From: an uncultured Clostridia bacterium
GTDB taxonomy: Bacteria > Bacillota > Clostridia > Lachnospirales > Lachnospiraceae
DNA length: 60,535 nucleotides
Reading direction: 5' to 3'
Assembly (NCBI GenBank): GCA_947643415.1
Contig: CANRWA010000020.1
Coordinates: 1 to 60,535 of the forward strand
In this document: positions 29,866 through 39,067 of the stretch, piece by piece
How positions within the stretch are numbered: the stretch's first letter is position 1
How the letters are laid out: every line of letters starts with the position of its first letter
Notes under the pieces: generated by a model
Database searches by the model: none
What the model saw: only the letters and a program-made list of their open reading frames with translations
What the model was told of the DNA's origin: nothing
Made by a program: the position numbers and the translations under genes

Positions 29866-31914
29866 ATGGATCAAAGTACAGAACACTTAGAGTATGTCCT
29901 TGGATGCCTGCGGGAGCGGCTTGCGAAAATAGAAGAAAACATTGCCCAGGGTGAAAAAGAGATAGAGGGGATGCATGAGTATTACTGGGAAAACTATACA
30001 GAGATGGATCAGTATGGGTATGAAGATTTTGATAACCAGCAGGCGCTGCTTGGGCAGATAAATGCGAACCAGGAGCAGCTTCTTCTGCGGCAGAGGTTTC
30101 TCAGGATGATGGATTCTCCATATTTTGGAAGGGTTGATTTTGTATATGAGGGAGAGGAAGAGCCTGAGACGTTTTATATAGGGATTGGGAATTTTTCCCG
30201 GGAGGCAGGGAAAGTCCCTATGGTTTACGACTGGAGAGCGCCGGTGTCAGGGCTTTTCTATGATTATGATAAAGGGCAGGCTTATTATGACGCGCCGGGG
30301 GGCAGGATGGAAGGAGAAATTCTGTCCAAATGGCAGTACAAGATACGGGGCGGAAAACTGGTATATGCATTTGAGAACGATGTAAAAATAGATGATGACG
30401 TGCTCGGAAGGGAGCTGGGAAATTGCAGTGATGTAAAGCTTAAAAATATCATAAGCACCATCCAGAAGGAGCAGAATGCAATTATCCGTAACACGAAGGA
30501 TCGGATACTGGTGATTCAGGGGGCGGCGGGCAGCGGAAAGACGTCTATTGCCCTGCACAGGATTGCCTATCTGCTGTATCATGACAGGAAATATCTGAAA
30601 TCTTCGAATGTGCTGGTACTTTCTCCCAATAGTGTATTTTCAGACTATATTTCCCATATACTGCCGGAGCTGGGAGAGGAAAATATCAGGGAAATGAGCT
30701 TTGATATATTTGCTTATCATCAGCTAAAGGATGTGGTGCACGATTGTGAGGAGCGGTGTGACCAGATTGAGAAGGAGCTGAAATTCCCGGAAGATGTGGG
30801 GCTTTTTGCGGAGAAGCAGTCGAAAGAATTTGCAGTAAAGCTCAATAAATATGCTCTGGAGCTTGAATATGGGCTGATGGAGTTTTCAGATTTCAAATTT
30901 AAGAAAATGGAAAAGACGGAAGAAGAGATTGCGGGATTGTTTTACAGCCGCTTTCCAGATATTCCTCTGCTGTCCCGGATGGATGCGGTGATGGAATATG
31001 TGACGGATGAATATGAAACGCTTGCCGGACGTGATTTTGAAGAGGATGAGAAACTATGTGTCTGGGAAAAATTTATGGAGATGTATGAAAACAGGGATTT
31101 GTATGTCTTGTACAGCCGTTTCCTGGAAGAGAGCGGATATCCGTCTCTGCCGCGGGTACCGAGAGAGGAGAGGAGGCTGGCGTATGAAGATGTATATCCT
31201 ATGCTTTATCTGAAGTACATGCTGTGTACCTGTGCGGAAAACAGGAATATTAAGCATCTGGTCATTGACGAAATGCAGGACTATTCTTATATTCAGTATG
31301 AAATCCTGGCCAAATTGTTTTCCTGCCGTATGACGGTGCTGGGGGATCGGGCGCAGACCATGGAAGGGGCGCAGCGGGATGTGATGGACTTTTTGCCGCA
31401 GGTTTTGGGAAAGGATATCAGATGCCTGAGTTTAAGAAAGAGCTACCGCAATACGATAGAGATTGCAGAGTATGCGGAGCGGATAGTTGGGGGTACGGAT
31501 GCAGAATTGTTTGAACGGCATGGCGCCCCGGTGAGGGAAGTTATATTTTCTACTGTAGAGGAGGCGCTGCAAGAGGTACTTGTGCAGCTGGATCTTGAAA
31601 AGTTTGAGACGGCGGCGGTATTGGTGATGACGCAGGACGCGGCGGATTTTGCGGCAGGTTATCTGAAATGCCGGCTGGAAGAGAATGGTTTCGATACGGA
31701 AAAGCGGTTTGCCTGCATGGATAGGAATAGTACCATATTTTGCAAAGGATTGACAGTCACCACTTTTTATCATGCAAAAGGGTTGGAATTCGACCAGGTA
31801 TTTACTGTTTATAAAAATACCGACAGGACGCCGCTCCACAGGCAGGCGAAATATATTTGTGCGACACGGGCGCTCCACGAGCTTTGTATGTTTGAGGTGG
31901 ATTTTGGAGGATAG
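29866..31914 (+). CDS. HelD-like superfamily 1 helicase (RNA polymerase recycling factor)
   Basis: From the ATG at 29866 the protein has 682 residues. It has an N-terminal coiled coil (CLRERLAKIEENIAQGEKEI), the HelD block VPMVYDWRAPVSGLFYD, Walker A GAAGSGKTSIALHR near residue 218, Walker B VIDEMQDYSYIQYE near 466, and the C-terminal FYHAKGLEFDQVFTVY motif. HelD clears stalled or drug-bound RNA polymerase in Firmicutes and Actinobacteria. The open frame extends back to 29758, but AGGAAAC before 29866 is the only plausible SD. UvrD-type DNA helicase is the alternative; the DWRAP block favours HelD. Confidence 0.85.
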   Translation: MDQSTEHLEYVLGCLRERLAKIEENIAQGEKEIEGMHEYYWENYTEMDQYGYEDFDNQQALLGQINANQEQLLLRQRFLRMMDSPYFGRVDFVYEGEEEPETFYIGIGNFSREAGKVPMVYDWRAPVSGLFYDYDKGQAYYDAPGGRMEGEILSKWQYKIRGGKLVYAFENDVKIDDDVLGRELGNCSDVKLKNIISTIQKEQNAIIRNTKDRILVIQGAAGSGKTSIALHRIAYLLYHDRKYLKSSNVLVLSPNSVFSDYISHILPELGEENIREMSFDIFAYHQLKDVVHDCEERCDQIEKELKFPEDVGLFAEKQSKEFAVKLNKYALELEYGLMEFSDFKFKKMEKTEEEIAGLFYSRFPDIPLLSRMDAVMEYVTDEYETLAGRDFEEDEKLCVWEKFMEMYENRDLYVLYSRFLEESGYPSLPRVPREERRLAYEDVYPMLYLKYMLCTCAENRNIKHLVIDEMQDYSYIQYEILAKLFSCRMTVLGDRAQTMEGAQRDVMDFLPQVLGKDIRCLSLRKSYRNTIEIAEYAERIVGGTDAELFERHGAPVREVIFSTVEEALQEVLVQLDLEKFETAAVLVMTQDAADFAAGYLKCRLEENGFDTEKRFACMDRNSTIFCKGLTVTTFYHAKGLEFDQVFTVYKNTDRTPLHRQAKYICATRALHELCMFEVDFGG

Positions 31915-31924
31915 GAAAGAAGAT

Positions 31925-32041
31925 TGTCGAAAAATGTAGAAAATGGCGGCAGGATTGCGCAGGAAGGCCGGAAATAGAGAAAATTTTGTCGAATTACAGC
32001 AATAACTTTCCCTTGCCAATAAATGGAAGCATTTATATAAT
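31925..32041 (+). promoter_or_regulatory. spo0A promoter with two perfect 0A boxes
   Basis: Sigma-A promoter TTGCCA (32013-32018), 17 bp, TATAAT (32036-32041). The Spo0A binding motif TGTCGAA occurs exactly at 31925-31931 and 31987-31993, the latter 19 nt before the -35, as expected for autoregulation. No SigH-type box was convincing. Confidence 0.75.
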
Positions 32042-32108
32042 ACAAGAGGGTTTTGCCGACGGCATGTTTATGTGGCGAAAAATATTGTAAAAAGGGGAGG
32101 ATTCTTTG

Positions 32109-32906
32109 ATGGACAAAATAAGTATTGCGATTGCCGACGACAATGTGAGGGTGGCGCAGCTGCTGGAGAATATCGTGAACAGTGATGAGGAGCTGGAGGT
32201 AGTAGGCAAGGCGGAAAATGGAGAAGTGCTGATGGACGTTATCCATGAAAAACAGCCGGATGTGGTGCTGATGGATATTATCATGCCAAAACTGGACGGG
32301 CTGACCGTGATGGAGCGGGTGAAAGAGGACAGAGAGCTGAAAAAGCATCCGGCGTTTATTGTGATTACTGCAGTAAGCCAGGAAAAAATCATGGAAGATG
32401 CCTTTGCGCTGGGAGCGGACTACCTGATTTTGAAGCCCTTTGATAATGATATGGTGATTAGCCGGATTAAGCATATCCGGTCGGGACGGGAAAAGAATTT
32501 TGCAGAGGTGCGAAAAGTAAATGCATACGAAAGCAAAAACGAATATATGGAGCGCAACCTGGAAACGGATGTTACAAATATTATTCATGAGATTGGCGTT
32601 CCGGCACATATCAAAGGCTATCAGTACCTGAGAGATTCCATCATCATGTCTGTAAGTGATATGGATATGCTGAATTCCATTACAAAAATCTTGTATCCAA
32701 CAATTGCCAAGAAGCACCAGACCACGCCTAGCCGTGTAGAACGTGCCATAAGGCATGCGATTGAAGTAGCATGGAGCCGCGGAAAGATGGATACGATTGA
32801 CGAACTGTTTGGATATACGGTTCATAATGGAAAGGGTAAGCCCACGAATTCCGAATTTATAGCGCTGATTGCAGATAAAATTCGTTTAGAATATAAAAAT
32901 ATATAA
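32109..32906 (+). CDS. spo0A: Sporulation master regulator Spo0A
   Basis: 265 residues from the ATG at 32109 (SD GGGGAGG). The receiver has Asp10-Asp11, phospho-Asp56 in [12 protein letters not shown], Thr in VITAVSQ and Lys in LILKPFD. The C-terminal Spo0A DNA-binding domain shows the diagnostic [20 protein letters not shown] recognition region and [23 protein letters not shown]. Phosphorylated Spo0A binds TGTCGAA and starts sporulation. The usual neighbour spoIVB is not upstream; a HelD-like gene is. Identity is certain. Confidence 0.98.
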   Translation: MDKISIAIADDNVRVAQLLENIVNSDEELEVVGKAENGEVLMDVIHEKQPDVVLMDIIMPKLDGLTVMERVKEDRELKKHPAFIVITAVSQEKIMEDAFALGADYLILKPFDNDMVISRIKHIRSGREKNFAEVRKVNAYESKNEYMERNLETDVTNIIHEIGVPAHIKGYQYLRDSIIMSVSDMDMLNSITKILYPTIAKKHQTTPSRVERAIRHAIEVAWSRGKMDTIDELFGYTVHNGKGKPTNSEFIALIADKIRLEYKNI

Positions 32907-32913
32907 GGATTGC

Positions 32914-32942
32914 TTTTCATTGGAGGCAAAATGCGGTATAAT
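32914..32942 (+). promoter_or_regulatory. glgA promoter
   Basis: TTTTCA (32914-32919), 17 bp, TATAAT (32937-32942), about 40 nt before the glgA ATG. Confidence 0.6.
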
Positions 32943-32982
32943 AGAAAAAATGGCTTTTAATGCTAATTAGGAGGGTTTTTCT

Positions 32983-34428
32983 ATGAAGAAGATACTATTT
33001 GTTGCTTCTGAATGCGTTCCGTTTATCAAGACAGGAGGACTTGCGGATGTTGTAGGTTCGCTTCCGAAATGTTTCGATAAGGAATATTTCGACGTACGTG
33101 TAATTGTTCCAAAATACATGTGCATGAAAGAGGAATTTAAGAACCAGATGCAGTACCGGGCTCACTTTTATATGGAAATGAATTGGCGCAGCCAGTATGT
33201 GGGAATCCTGGAGATGCAGTATGACGGAATTACCTATTATTTTATTGACAATGAGTATTACTTTGCGGGGCCAAAGCCTTACGGAAATATCTATGAGGAT
33301 ATTGAGAAATTTGCATTTTTCTCAAGAGCGGCGCTTTCCGCCCTTCCGGTGCTGGATTTCCGGCCGGATATCATCCATTGCCATGATTGGCAGACCGGCC
33401 TGATTCCGGTGTATCTGAAAGATACATTCCAGCAGGGCGAGTTTTTCCGCGGAATCAAGACGGTTATGACTATACATAACCTGAAGTTCCAGGGCGTATG
33501 GGATATGAAAACAGTCAAAGATATTACAGGTCTGCCGAGCTATTTCTTCACGCCGGATAAGCTGGAGGCATATGGGGATGCGAATTATCTGAAAGGCGGA
33601 CTGGTATACGCAGACGCGATTACTACGGTGAGCAATACGTATGCAGAAGAAATTAAGACGGCGTTCTACGGTGAAAATCTGGATGGGCTTTTAAATGCCC
33701 GCGCCAACAGTCTCCGTGGAATTTTGAATGGTATTGATTACGATGAGTACAATCCTGAGACGGATAAGTATATTGCAAAGAATTACAATGCGAAGAATTT
33801 CCGTAAAGAAAAAGCGAAAAATAAACGTGCGCTCCAGGAAGAGCTGGGACTGGAAGTAAATGACAAGAAGTTTCTGATAGGTATTGTATCACGTTTGACA
33901 GACCAGAAAGGCTTCGACCTGATTAATTACATGATGGACGAAATCTGCCAGCAGGATCTGCAGATTGCAGTTCTGGGAACGGGTGAAGAGAAGTATGAGA
34001 ATGCGTTCCGTTACTTTGCATGGAAATATCCGGGAAAGGTATCGGCGAATATTTACTATTCCGAGGCGCTTTCCCACAAAATCTATGCGGGCTGCGACGC
34101 GTTCCTGATGCCATCTTTGTTTGAACCGTGCGGGCTGAGCCAGCTCATGAGTCTCCGTTACGGAACCGTGCCGATTGTCCGGGAGACAGGCGGTCTGAAA
34201 GATACGGTATGGCCGTACAATGAGTTCGAGGGAACCGGAACGGGATTCAGCTTTGCGAACTATAATGCCCACGAAATGTTCAATACCATCAGATATGCCC
34301 ATTCTGTTTATATTGAGAAAAAGCGCGAGTGGAATAAGATTATTGACAGAGCTATGGCGGCAGATTTCTCCTGGAAAGCATCTGCGATGAAATATCAGGA
34401 GCTTTATGACTGGCTGGCAGGTTTCTAG
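32983..34428 (+). CDS. glgA: Glycogen synthase (ADP-glucose type)
   Basis: 481 residues, full length for GT5 glycogen synthases. The N-terminus MKKILFVASECVPFIKTGGL holds the KTGGL ADP-glucose-binding motif; HCHDWQTGLIPVYLK and the C-terminal LFEPCGLSQLMSLRYGTVPI with the catalytic Glu are present. It extends alpha-1,4-glucan chains from ADP-glucose. It stands alone rather than in a glg operon, with its own promoter and a terminator 22 nt after the stop. Glycogen storage linked to sporulation is a plausible reason for its position beside spo0A. Confidence 0.97.
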   Translation: MKKILFVASECVPFIKTGGLADVVGSLPKCFDKEYFDVRVIVPKYMCMKEEFKNQMQYRAHFYMEMNWRSQYVGILEMQYDGITYYFIDNEYYFAGPKPYGNIYEDIEKFAFFSRAALSALPVLDFRPDIIHCHDWQTGLIPVYLKDTFQQGEFFRGIKTVMTIHNLKFQGVWDMKTVKDITGLPSYFFTPDKLEAYGDANYLKGGLVYADAITTVSNTYAEEIKTAFYGENLDGLLNARANSLRGILNGIDYDEYNPETDKYIAKNYNAKNFRKEKAKNKRALQEELGLEVNDKKFLIGIVSRLTDQKGFDLINYMMDEICQQDLQIAVLGTGEEKYENAFRYFAWKYPGKVSANIYYSEALSHKIYAGCDAFLMPSLFEPCGLSQLMSLRYGTVPIVRETGGLKDTVWPYNEFEGTGTGFSFANYNAHEMFNTIRYAHSVYIEKKREWNKIIDRAMAADFSWKASAMKYQELYDWLAGF

Positions 34429-34450
34429 GAATATGTAAGAATAAAAAACG

Positions 34451-34480
34451 GCTCCCATATCCAGTATCTGGTATGGGAGC
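34451..34480. terminator. Bidirectional terminator between glgA and the aldo/keto reductase
   Basis: GCTCCCATA (34451-34459) pairs with TATGGGAGC (34472-34480), with an inner CCAG-tat-CTGG. A run of six A on the left serves as the U-run for the minus-strand gene; TTTGTT follows on the right. Confidence 0.85.
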
Positions 34481-34496
34481 ATTTGTTATATTCTGA

Positions 34497-35510
34497 TTAC
34501 CGTGTGTTGTATACCTGCCTGGAAGCAATATCGTCAATGATGCGGAGTTCTTCATCAGTAAAATAGTAGATGTCTTCGACAGCTTTCAGATTCTCAAGAA
34601 TTTGTGAAGGTTTGGAAGCGCCAATCAGGACGCTGGTAATTTCGCTGCTGTTAAGAACCCAGGACAGCGCCATCTGCGACAGGGTCTGTCCGCGTTCGGC
34701 GGCCAGCGCATTCAGTTCCCGGATAAGGGCAAGGCGCTCCGGGGTAAGGGCAGATTCTTTTAAATAGCGTGCGTCAGCTTTGGCGCGGCTGTCTTCCGGG
34801 ATGCCGTCCAGATAGCGGTCTGTCAGCATTCCCTGAGCGAGAGGGCTGAAAGCGATGATGCCCTTTCCAAGCTCATCGGCGGCTTGCTTTAAGCCGTTGT
34901 TTTCAATGGTGCGGTCGAAAATAGAATAGCGGTTTTGGCAGATGACGAAAGGGCAGCGCAGTTCTTGCAGAATCGCGGAGGCTTTCTTTAAGCGTTTGCC
35001 ATCATAATTGGACAGACCCACATAAAGTGCTTTTCCGCTTTGTACCGCCTGGGCGAGCGCCCCCATAGTTTCCTCAAGCGGAGTTGAAAAGTCCATTCGG
35101 TGGTGGTAAAAAATATCTACATATTCCAGCCCCATACGCTTCAGGCTCTGATCCAGGCTGGCTAGGAGAGATTTGCGGCTGCCCCAGTTTCCATAAGGAC
35201 CTGCCCACATTTCATATCCGGCCTTCGTGCTGATGACGAGTTCATCCCGGTAAGCCTGGAAGTTTTCTTTCAGGATAAGCCCCAGGTTCTTTTCAGCGCT
35301 GCCTGGTTCCGGGCCGTAATTGTTTGCTAAATCAAAGTGGATGATGCCGTGGTCAAAAGCAGTAAAACAAAGCTGCTTCATGTTTTCATAAGATGAGTTG
35401 TCGCCAAAATTATGCCAGAGTCCTAAAGACATGTGAGGCAGGCGCAGGCCGCTTTCGCCTGACTGGCAGTATATCATGTTTTCATAGCGTGTTTCAGATG
35501 CCTGATACAT
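34497..35510 (-). CDS. Aldo/keto reductase (glyceraldehyde-3-phosphate reductase type)
   Basis: 337 residues from the ATG at 35510 (SD AGGAGG). The AKR tetrad is visible: Asp and Tyr in FDLANNYGPEPGSAE, Lys in LVISTKAGYEM, His in DIFYHHRMD. Motifs such as WAGPYGNWGSRKSLLASLDQ and the NADPH-binding end VLIGASKPSQILENL match the YghZ/GpR subgroup that reduces methylglyoxal and L-glyceraldehyde 3-phosphate. Cytosolic. The extra nine in-frame codons upstream lack an SD. Monocistronic. Confidence 0.9.
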   Translation of the reverse strand: MYQASETRYENMIYCQSGESGLRLPHMSLGLWHNFGDNSSYENMKQLCFTAFDHGIIHFDLANNYGPEPGSAEKNLGLILKENFQAYRDELVISTKAGYEMWAGPYGNWGSRKSLLASLDQSLKRMGLEYVDIFYHHRMDFSTPLEETMGALAQAVQSGKALYVGLSNYDGKRLKKASAILQELRCPFVICQNRYSIFDRTIENNGLKQAADELGKGIIAFSPLAQGMLTDRYLDGIPEDSRAKADARYLKESALTPERLALIRELNALAAERGQTLSQMALSWVLNSSEITSVLIGASKPSQILENLKAVEDIYYFTDEELRIIDDIASRQVYNTR

Positions 35511-35762
35511 TTGGAATCCTCCTGGTTTTGCTGTCATTTTGTGATAGTTTATTGATTATGATAACATGGAAGATATTCAAAGTCCAGGTGATTTTGTGAG
35601 GTGTTTTAGATATGGTGATTGCAATGCCATTGACAAGAAGAATAGAAGCAGAGAATTTTATAGTATTTGGCTTGGATTATATGAATTATAATGGTTTAAA
35701 CACTGGAAAATACCTGCTTTTTTTAGTATAATTAATGAAAAACAATCTCAAGGAGGATAAGC

Positions 35763-36881
35763 ATGGAACAAGCAAAGGTTTATTTTACGACATTTAAAGC
35801 TACGGCGCATGAGAATTTGCTGCAGAAGCTTCACCGTTTGATGAAAACGGCAGGATTTGAGAATATTGATTTTACGGATAGATATGCTGCAATTAAGATT
35901 CATTTTGGAGAGTATGGAAATCTGGCGTTCCTGCGCCCGAATTATGCAAAGGTTGTGGCGGATTATGTGAAGGAGCTTGGGGGAAAACCATATCTTACAG
36001 ACTGTAACACACTATATGTAGGCAGCCGTAAGAATGCGCTGGATCATCTGGATACGGCTTATGTGAATGGATTTTCACCGCTGCAGACAGGATGCCATGT
36101 GCTGATTGGGGATGGTCTGAAGGGAACGGATGAAACTCTTGTGCCGATTGATGGGGAATACGTTAAAGAAGCGAAGATTGGACATGCCATTATGGATGCG
36201 GATGTTTTCATTTCCCTAACTCATTTTAAGGGACATGAGATGGCTGGGTTTGGCGGTGCGTTGAAGAATATTGGTATGGGATGCGGCTCGCGGGCAGGAA
36301 AGATGGAGCAGCACTGTGACGGAAAGCCCAGCGTAGACCGGGATTTATGTGTGGGATGCGGGGCGTGCAGCAGAATCTGCGCCCACGATGCGCCGCAGAT
36401 ATCTGATAGGAAGGCAGAGATTGACCATGAGAAATGCGTGGGATGCGGACGCTGTCTGGCAGTCTGCCCGAAAGATGCCATTGCGGCAGATTTCAGTGAT
36501 TCTATCGCTGTGCTGAATTACAAGATGGCAGAGTATAGCCTGGCTGTGTGCCGGAACCGCCCATGTTTCCATGTATCTCTGATATGCGATGTGTCTCCGA
36601 ATTGTGACTGCCATGCAGAGAACGATATTCCGATTATTCCGAATGTGGGTATGCTGGCGTCTTTTGACCCGGTGGCGCTGGATCAGGCATGTGCGGATCT
36701 GTGCAATCAGATGACTCCGGTAAAAGAGAGTATCCTGGGAGAGAATTTAGAAAAACATGGCGTTGATGAGGGGCATGATCATTTCCATATGACGCATCCG
36801 GATACGGAGTGGAAATCCTGCATTGCCCACGCAGTTAAGATTGGTCTGGGAACGGATCAGTACGAGCTGGTGAAGATATGA
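35763..36881 (+). CDS. DUF362 protein with two 4Fe-4S clusters
   Basis: 372 residues. The N-terminal DUF362 domain has IKIHFGEYGNLAFLRP, YLTDCNTLYVGSRKNA and FISLTHFKGHEMAGFGGALK. In the middle are two ferredoxin motifs, CVGCGACSRICAHDAP and CVGCGRCLAVCPKDAI. The end is His-rich (EGHDHFHMTHPD). Widely conserved in anaerobes, with no firmly assigned reaction. SD AAGGAGG precedes the ATG. It is followed by a hairpin at 36960-36991. Confidence 0.9.
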   Translation: MEQAKVYFTTFKATAHENLLQKLHRLMKTAGFENIDFTDRYAAIKIHFGEYGNLAFLRPNYAKVVADYVKELGGKPYLTDCNTLYVGSRKNALDHLDTAYVNGFSPLQTGCHVLIGDGLKGTDETLVPIDGEYVKEAKIGHAIMDADVFISLTHFKGHEMAGFGGALKNIGMGCGSRAGKMEQHCDGKPSVDRDLCVGCGACSRICAHDAPQISDRKAEIDHEKCVGCGRCLAVCPKDAIAADFSDSIAVLNYKMAEYSLAVCRNRPCFHVSLICDVSPNCDCHAENDIPIIPNVGMLASFDPVALDQACADLCNQMTPVKESILGENLEKHGVDEGHDHFHMTHPDTEWKSCIAHAVKIGLGTDQYELVKI

Positions 36882-36959
36882 TGGGATTTAAGTCTGCAGA
36901 AAAATGAAAAATATTTCGAGACAGATGTGAGAGAATGTTAAGAAGGATGGTTGAGTTTT

Positions 36960-36991
36960 GCCGGGACAGCCGTGAGTGGAAATGTCCCGGC
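36960..36991 (+). terminator. GC-rich hairpin after the DUF362 gene
   Basis: GCCGGGACA (36960-36968) and TGTCCCGGC (36983-36991) form a 9-bp stem; only a weak TATATTG follows, so termination may be partial. Confidence 0.55.
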
Positions 36992-37031
36992 TATATTGCA
37001 GTAACAGAGAGCAGGCATAAGAGGTGACTAA

Positions 37032-37868
37032 GTGATTGATATTCCAATGAAGATAAAATCCCCGGAAAGTCTGGGGAATATGGCGGCAGATGTGGAAAGA
37101 AGAATTCGTCAGCCACAGCCGCTTTGCCAACTGATGGGAAGTATTATGCAGCCATTGCCGCAGGCTTCGCCGGGGCAGTTCAGGCAGGCCGCTCAGTCCA
37201 ATCGGACAGTCCGACCCCAGCCAGGGCAGACAGTCCCCGGACGTGTATCGCAGTCCCAGCCGTGGCAGACTGTATCGAGGCGCGAGGTATCCGCGGGAGA
37301 TTCCGTGAGCCCGGGCGAGATACTGAGAAAGGGACAGAAACTGTCACTGATGCGGGAAAATCCGAATCTTACGGCAGTAGAGGTGAGCCTGGGCTGGAGA
37401 GTTCAAAATCCGGCATGTGATATGGATGCTTCGGCATTTCTTTTGGGGAGTAATGGAAAAGTGGTGGGGGATGAGTGGTTTGTATTTTACGGACAGACTT
37501 CAAGCCCGGACGGAAGCGTCGTACATCACGGAGAACGCGGAGGCACGGGAGAGGAGACTCTCAGCATAGATTTGAAAAAATTGCACCCCAGTGTGAAAAG
37601 AATTGTTTTTATCCTTACAATTCATGAGGCATTGCGGCAGAGGCTGAATTTCGGGATGGTGTCTGATGCGTATATTCAGGTGAGAGACGGGAGAATGGGA
37701 AAAGGAATCCTGCGTTTCCGGCTGGATGAGTATTACAGCAACGTGATATCTATGGTTGTAGGAGAACTTTACGAGAAAAACGGCGAGTGGAGATTTAATG
37801 CGGTGGGAAACGGTGTAGACAGGGATTTGGAAGGTTTGTGTGGGTTATACGGAGTTCAGGTAGAGTAA
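37032..37868 (+). CDS. TerD-family protein with a Pro/Gln-rich N-terminal extension
   Basis: 278 residues from a GTG (SD AGAGGTG). Residues from about 97 on form a TerD domain: LRKGQKLSLMRENPNLTAVE, LGWRVQNPACDMDASAFLL, and the acidic calcium-binding-like loops. The first 95 residues are low-complexity, rich in Pro, Gln, Ser and Arg (QPLPQASPGQFRQAAQSNRT and repeated PG/SQ steps), far longer than in plain TerD proteins (about 190). TerD proteins are linked to tellurite and envelope stress; Clostridia use them widely without known chemistry. An AIM24 gene follows after 15 nt. Confidence 0.88.
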   Translation: MIDIPMKIKSPESLGNMAADVERRIRQPQPLCQLMGSIMQPLPQASPGQFRQAAQSNRTVRPQPGQTVPGRVSQSQPWQTVSRREVSAGDSVSPGEILRKGQKLSLMRENPNLTAVEVSLGWRVQNPACDMDASAFLLGSNGKVVGDEWFVFYGQTSSPDGSVVHHGERGGTGEETLSIDLKKLHPSVKRIVFILTIHEALRQRLNFGMVSDAYIQVRDGRMGKGILRFRLDEYYSNVISMVVGELYEKNGEWRFNAVGNGVDRDLEGLCGLYGVQVE

Positions 37869-37883
37869 AAGGCGGAGGTACAA

Positions 37884-38636
37884 ATGTTAAGATTAGAGGT
37901 AGTGAATGAACTGACATTAAAGGTGGAGTCGGACGGATATGGGCAGGATGTCCTGTTTACAAAAACAGGCGCTTTTATCGGAGGTGAGTGTCCGGGGAAC
38001 AAAAACTTTAAGTTTGAAAAATGCCTGCTTGGACCGGAGGGAAACCCAATGCAGGCGCTGATTGGACAGATTGGACGGCGGTTTACCGGAGAAAACCTTC
38101 CGCTTACAAAGGTTACGATGAGCGGGCAGAGTATTACCTATTATGCGAATGAGGAACAGCATGTGATAGTGGTTCCTCTGCGCCAGGGGGAGACGCTTTC
38201 CGTGGAATCTGAGAACCTGCTGGCGTTTACGGAGGATTGTAAGTACGGCATTCGTTTTCTTGCGCAGGGCGTTATTTCTCAGAAAGGATGGGCCACATCT
38301 ACCCTTACAGGGAGAGGGCCGAATGCGTACGCCGTAGTGCTTTCCGAGGGAAATCCCATTATTCTCAGCAACGAGCAGAGCGGTACGACTCTGGAAGCAG
38401 ACCCGGATGCGGTGGTATGCTGGACAGGGGCAGATCCGAGTTTTGAACTGGCTATGTCCTGGAAAAATCTTCTCGGTTCCAGGGGAGCGTCCGGTGAGAG
38501 TTATATGTTCCAGTGGACGGGGAATCAGAGGGCGTCTGTCCTGATTCAGCCGAAAGAGAGAAATTCAGGGATTAACCTTGGAATGGATGGGGGAGATTCC
38601 GGGCGGCGTCCGTCAAGGCAGACTTGGGGGAGATAG
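37884..38636 (+). CDS. AIM24-family protein
   Basis: 250 residues with the beta-rich AIM24/DUF124 fold: QDVLFTKTGAFIGGECPG, GQSITYYANEEQHVIVVPLR and FLAQGVISQKGWATSTLTGR. The tail (GMDGGDSGRRPSRQTWGR) is disordered. AIM24 proteins often sit with TerD genes, as here, and a role in stress or membrane organisation is suspected. SD GGCGGAGG precedes the ATG. Two terminators follow. Confidence 0.85.
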   Translation: MLRLEVVNELTLKVESDGYGQDVLFTKTGAFIGGECPGNKNFKFEKCLLGPEGNPMQALIGQIGRRFTGENLPLTKVTMSGQSITYYANEEQHVIVVPLRQGETLSVESENLLAFTEDCKYGIRFLAQGVISQKGWATSTLTGRGPNAYAVVLSEGNPIILSNEQSGTTLEADPDAVVCWTGADPSFELAMSWKNLLGSRGASGESYMFQWTGNQRASVLIQPKERNSGINLGMDGGDSGRRPSRQTWGR

Positions 38637-38713
38637 TTTGTGAGTAAAGGCTGTTAGACTTTTTTGTGCGCAGTTATCGGATGAAATAGCGGGATATAAG
38701 ACAAAAATGCAGA

Positions 38714-38780
38714 AAGGAAATGAGACGGGCATATCCGGTCTCATTTCCTTCCGTGTGGGGCGGCTCTGAGAAGGAGCCGC
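38714..38780 (+). terminator. Double terminator after the TerD-AIM24 operon
   Basis: First stem AAGGAAATGAGAC (38714-38726) with GTCTCATTTCCTT (38738-38750). Second stem GCGGCTC (38760-38766) with GAGCCGC (38774-38780), then TATTTT. The second hairpin touches the stop codon of the convergent 91-residue gene. Confidence 0.75.
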
Positions 38781-39055
38781 TATTTTAAAAGTTTCATCAT
38801 CGTGCGGATTTTTTCCATTTTTGCAATTTCTTCAGGGGATTTTCCCATTTTCAGTACTTCTATAATAGTATCTGTCTCATCCGGAGAGAAAGTCATTCCG
38901 TTTGAGCGTGACTGTGAAGCGGCTGCCATCAGGAATGGAAGCAGTTCGTTCTGTTTTTTATCTGCTGTCTGCTCAGACATGGACATGAGCATCTGCAGCT
39001 TTGCGGGGTCGATATTTTTCAGGTTCGGATTGTTCATCCAACTGGTATCACTCAT
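38780..39055 (-). CDS. 91-residue hypothetical protein
   Basis: A small, mostly helical protein (KIDPAKLQMLMSM-like start after a short polar lead, an internal LPFLMAAASQSRSNGM and an end rich in Lys and Met). No membrane segment, Cys or catalytic motif. It starts with a good SD (AAAGGAGA) 12 nt after the 144-residue gene, so the two form an operon. I do not recognise a named family; the style resembles small Lachnospiraceae proteins conserved beside sporulation genes. Confidence 0.75.
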   Translation of the reverse strand: MSDTSWMNNPNLKNIDPAKLQMLMSMSEQTADKKQNELLPFLMAAASQSRSNGMTFSPDETDTIIEVLKMGKSPEEIAKMEKIRTMMKLLK

Positions 39056-39067
39056 AAAAGTCTCCTT

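Noticed and set aside
31809..32825. 338-residue minus-strand ORF
   Set aside because: Antisense shadow of spo0A; His/Phe-rich composition typical of complementary frames.
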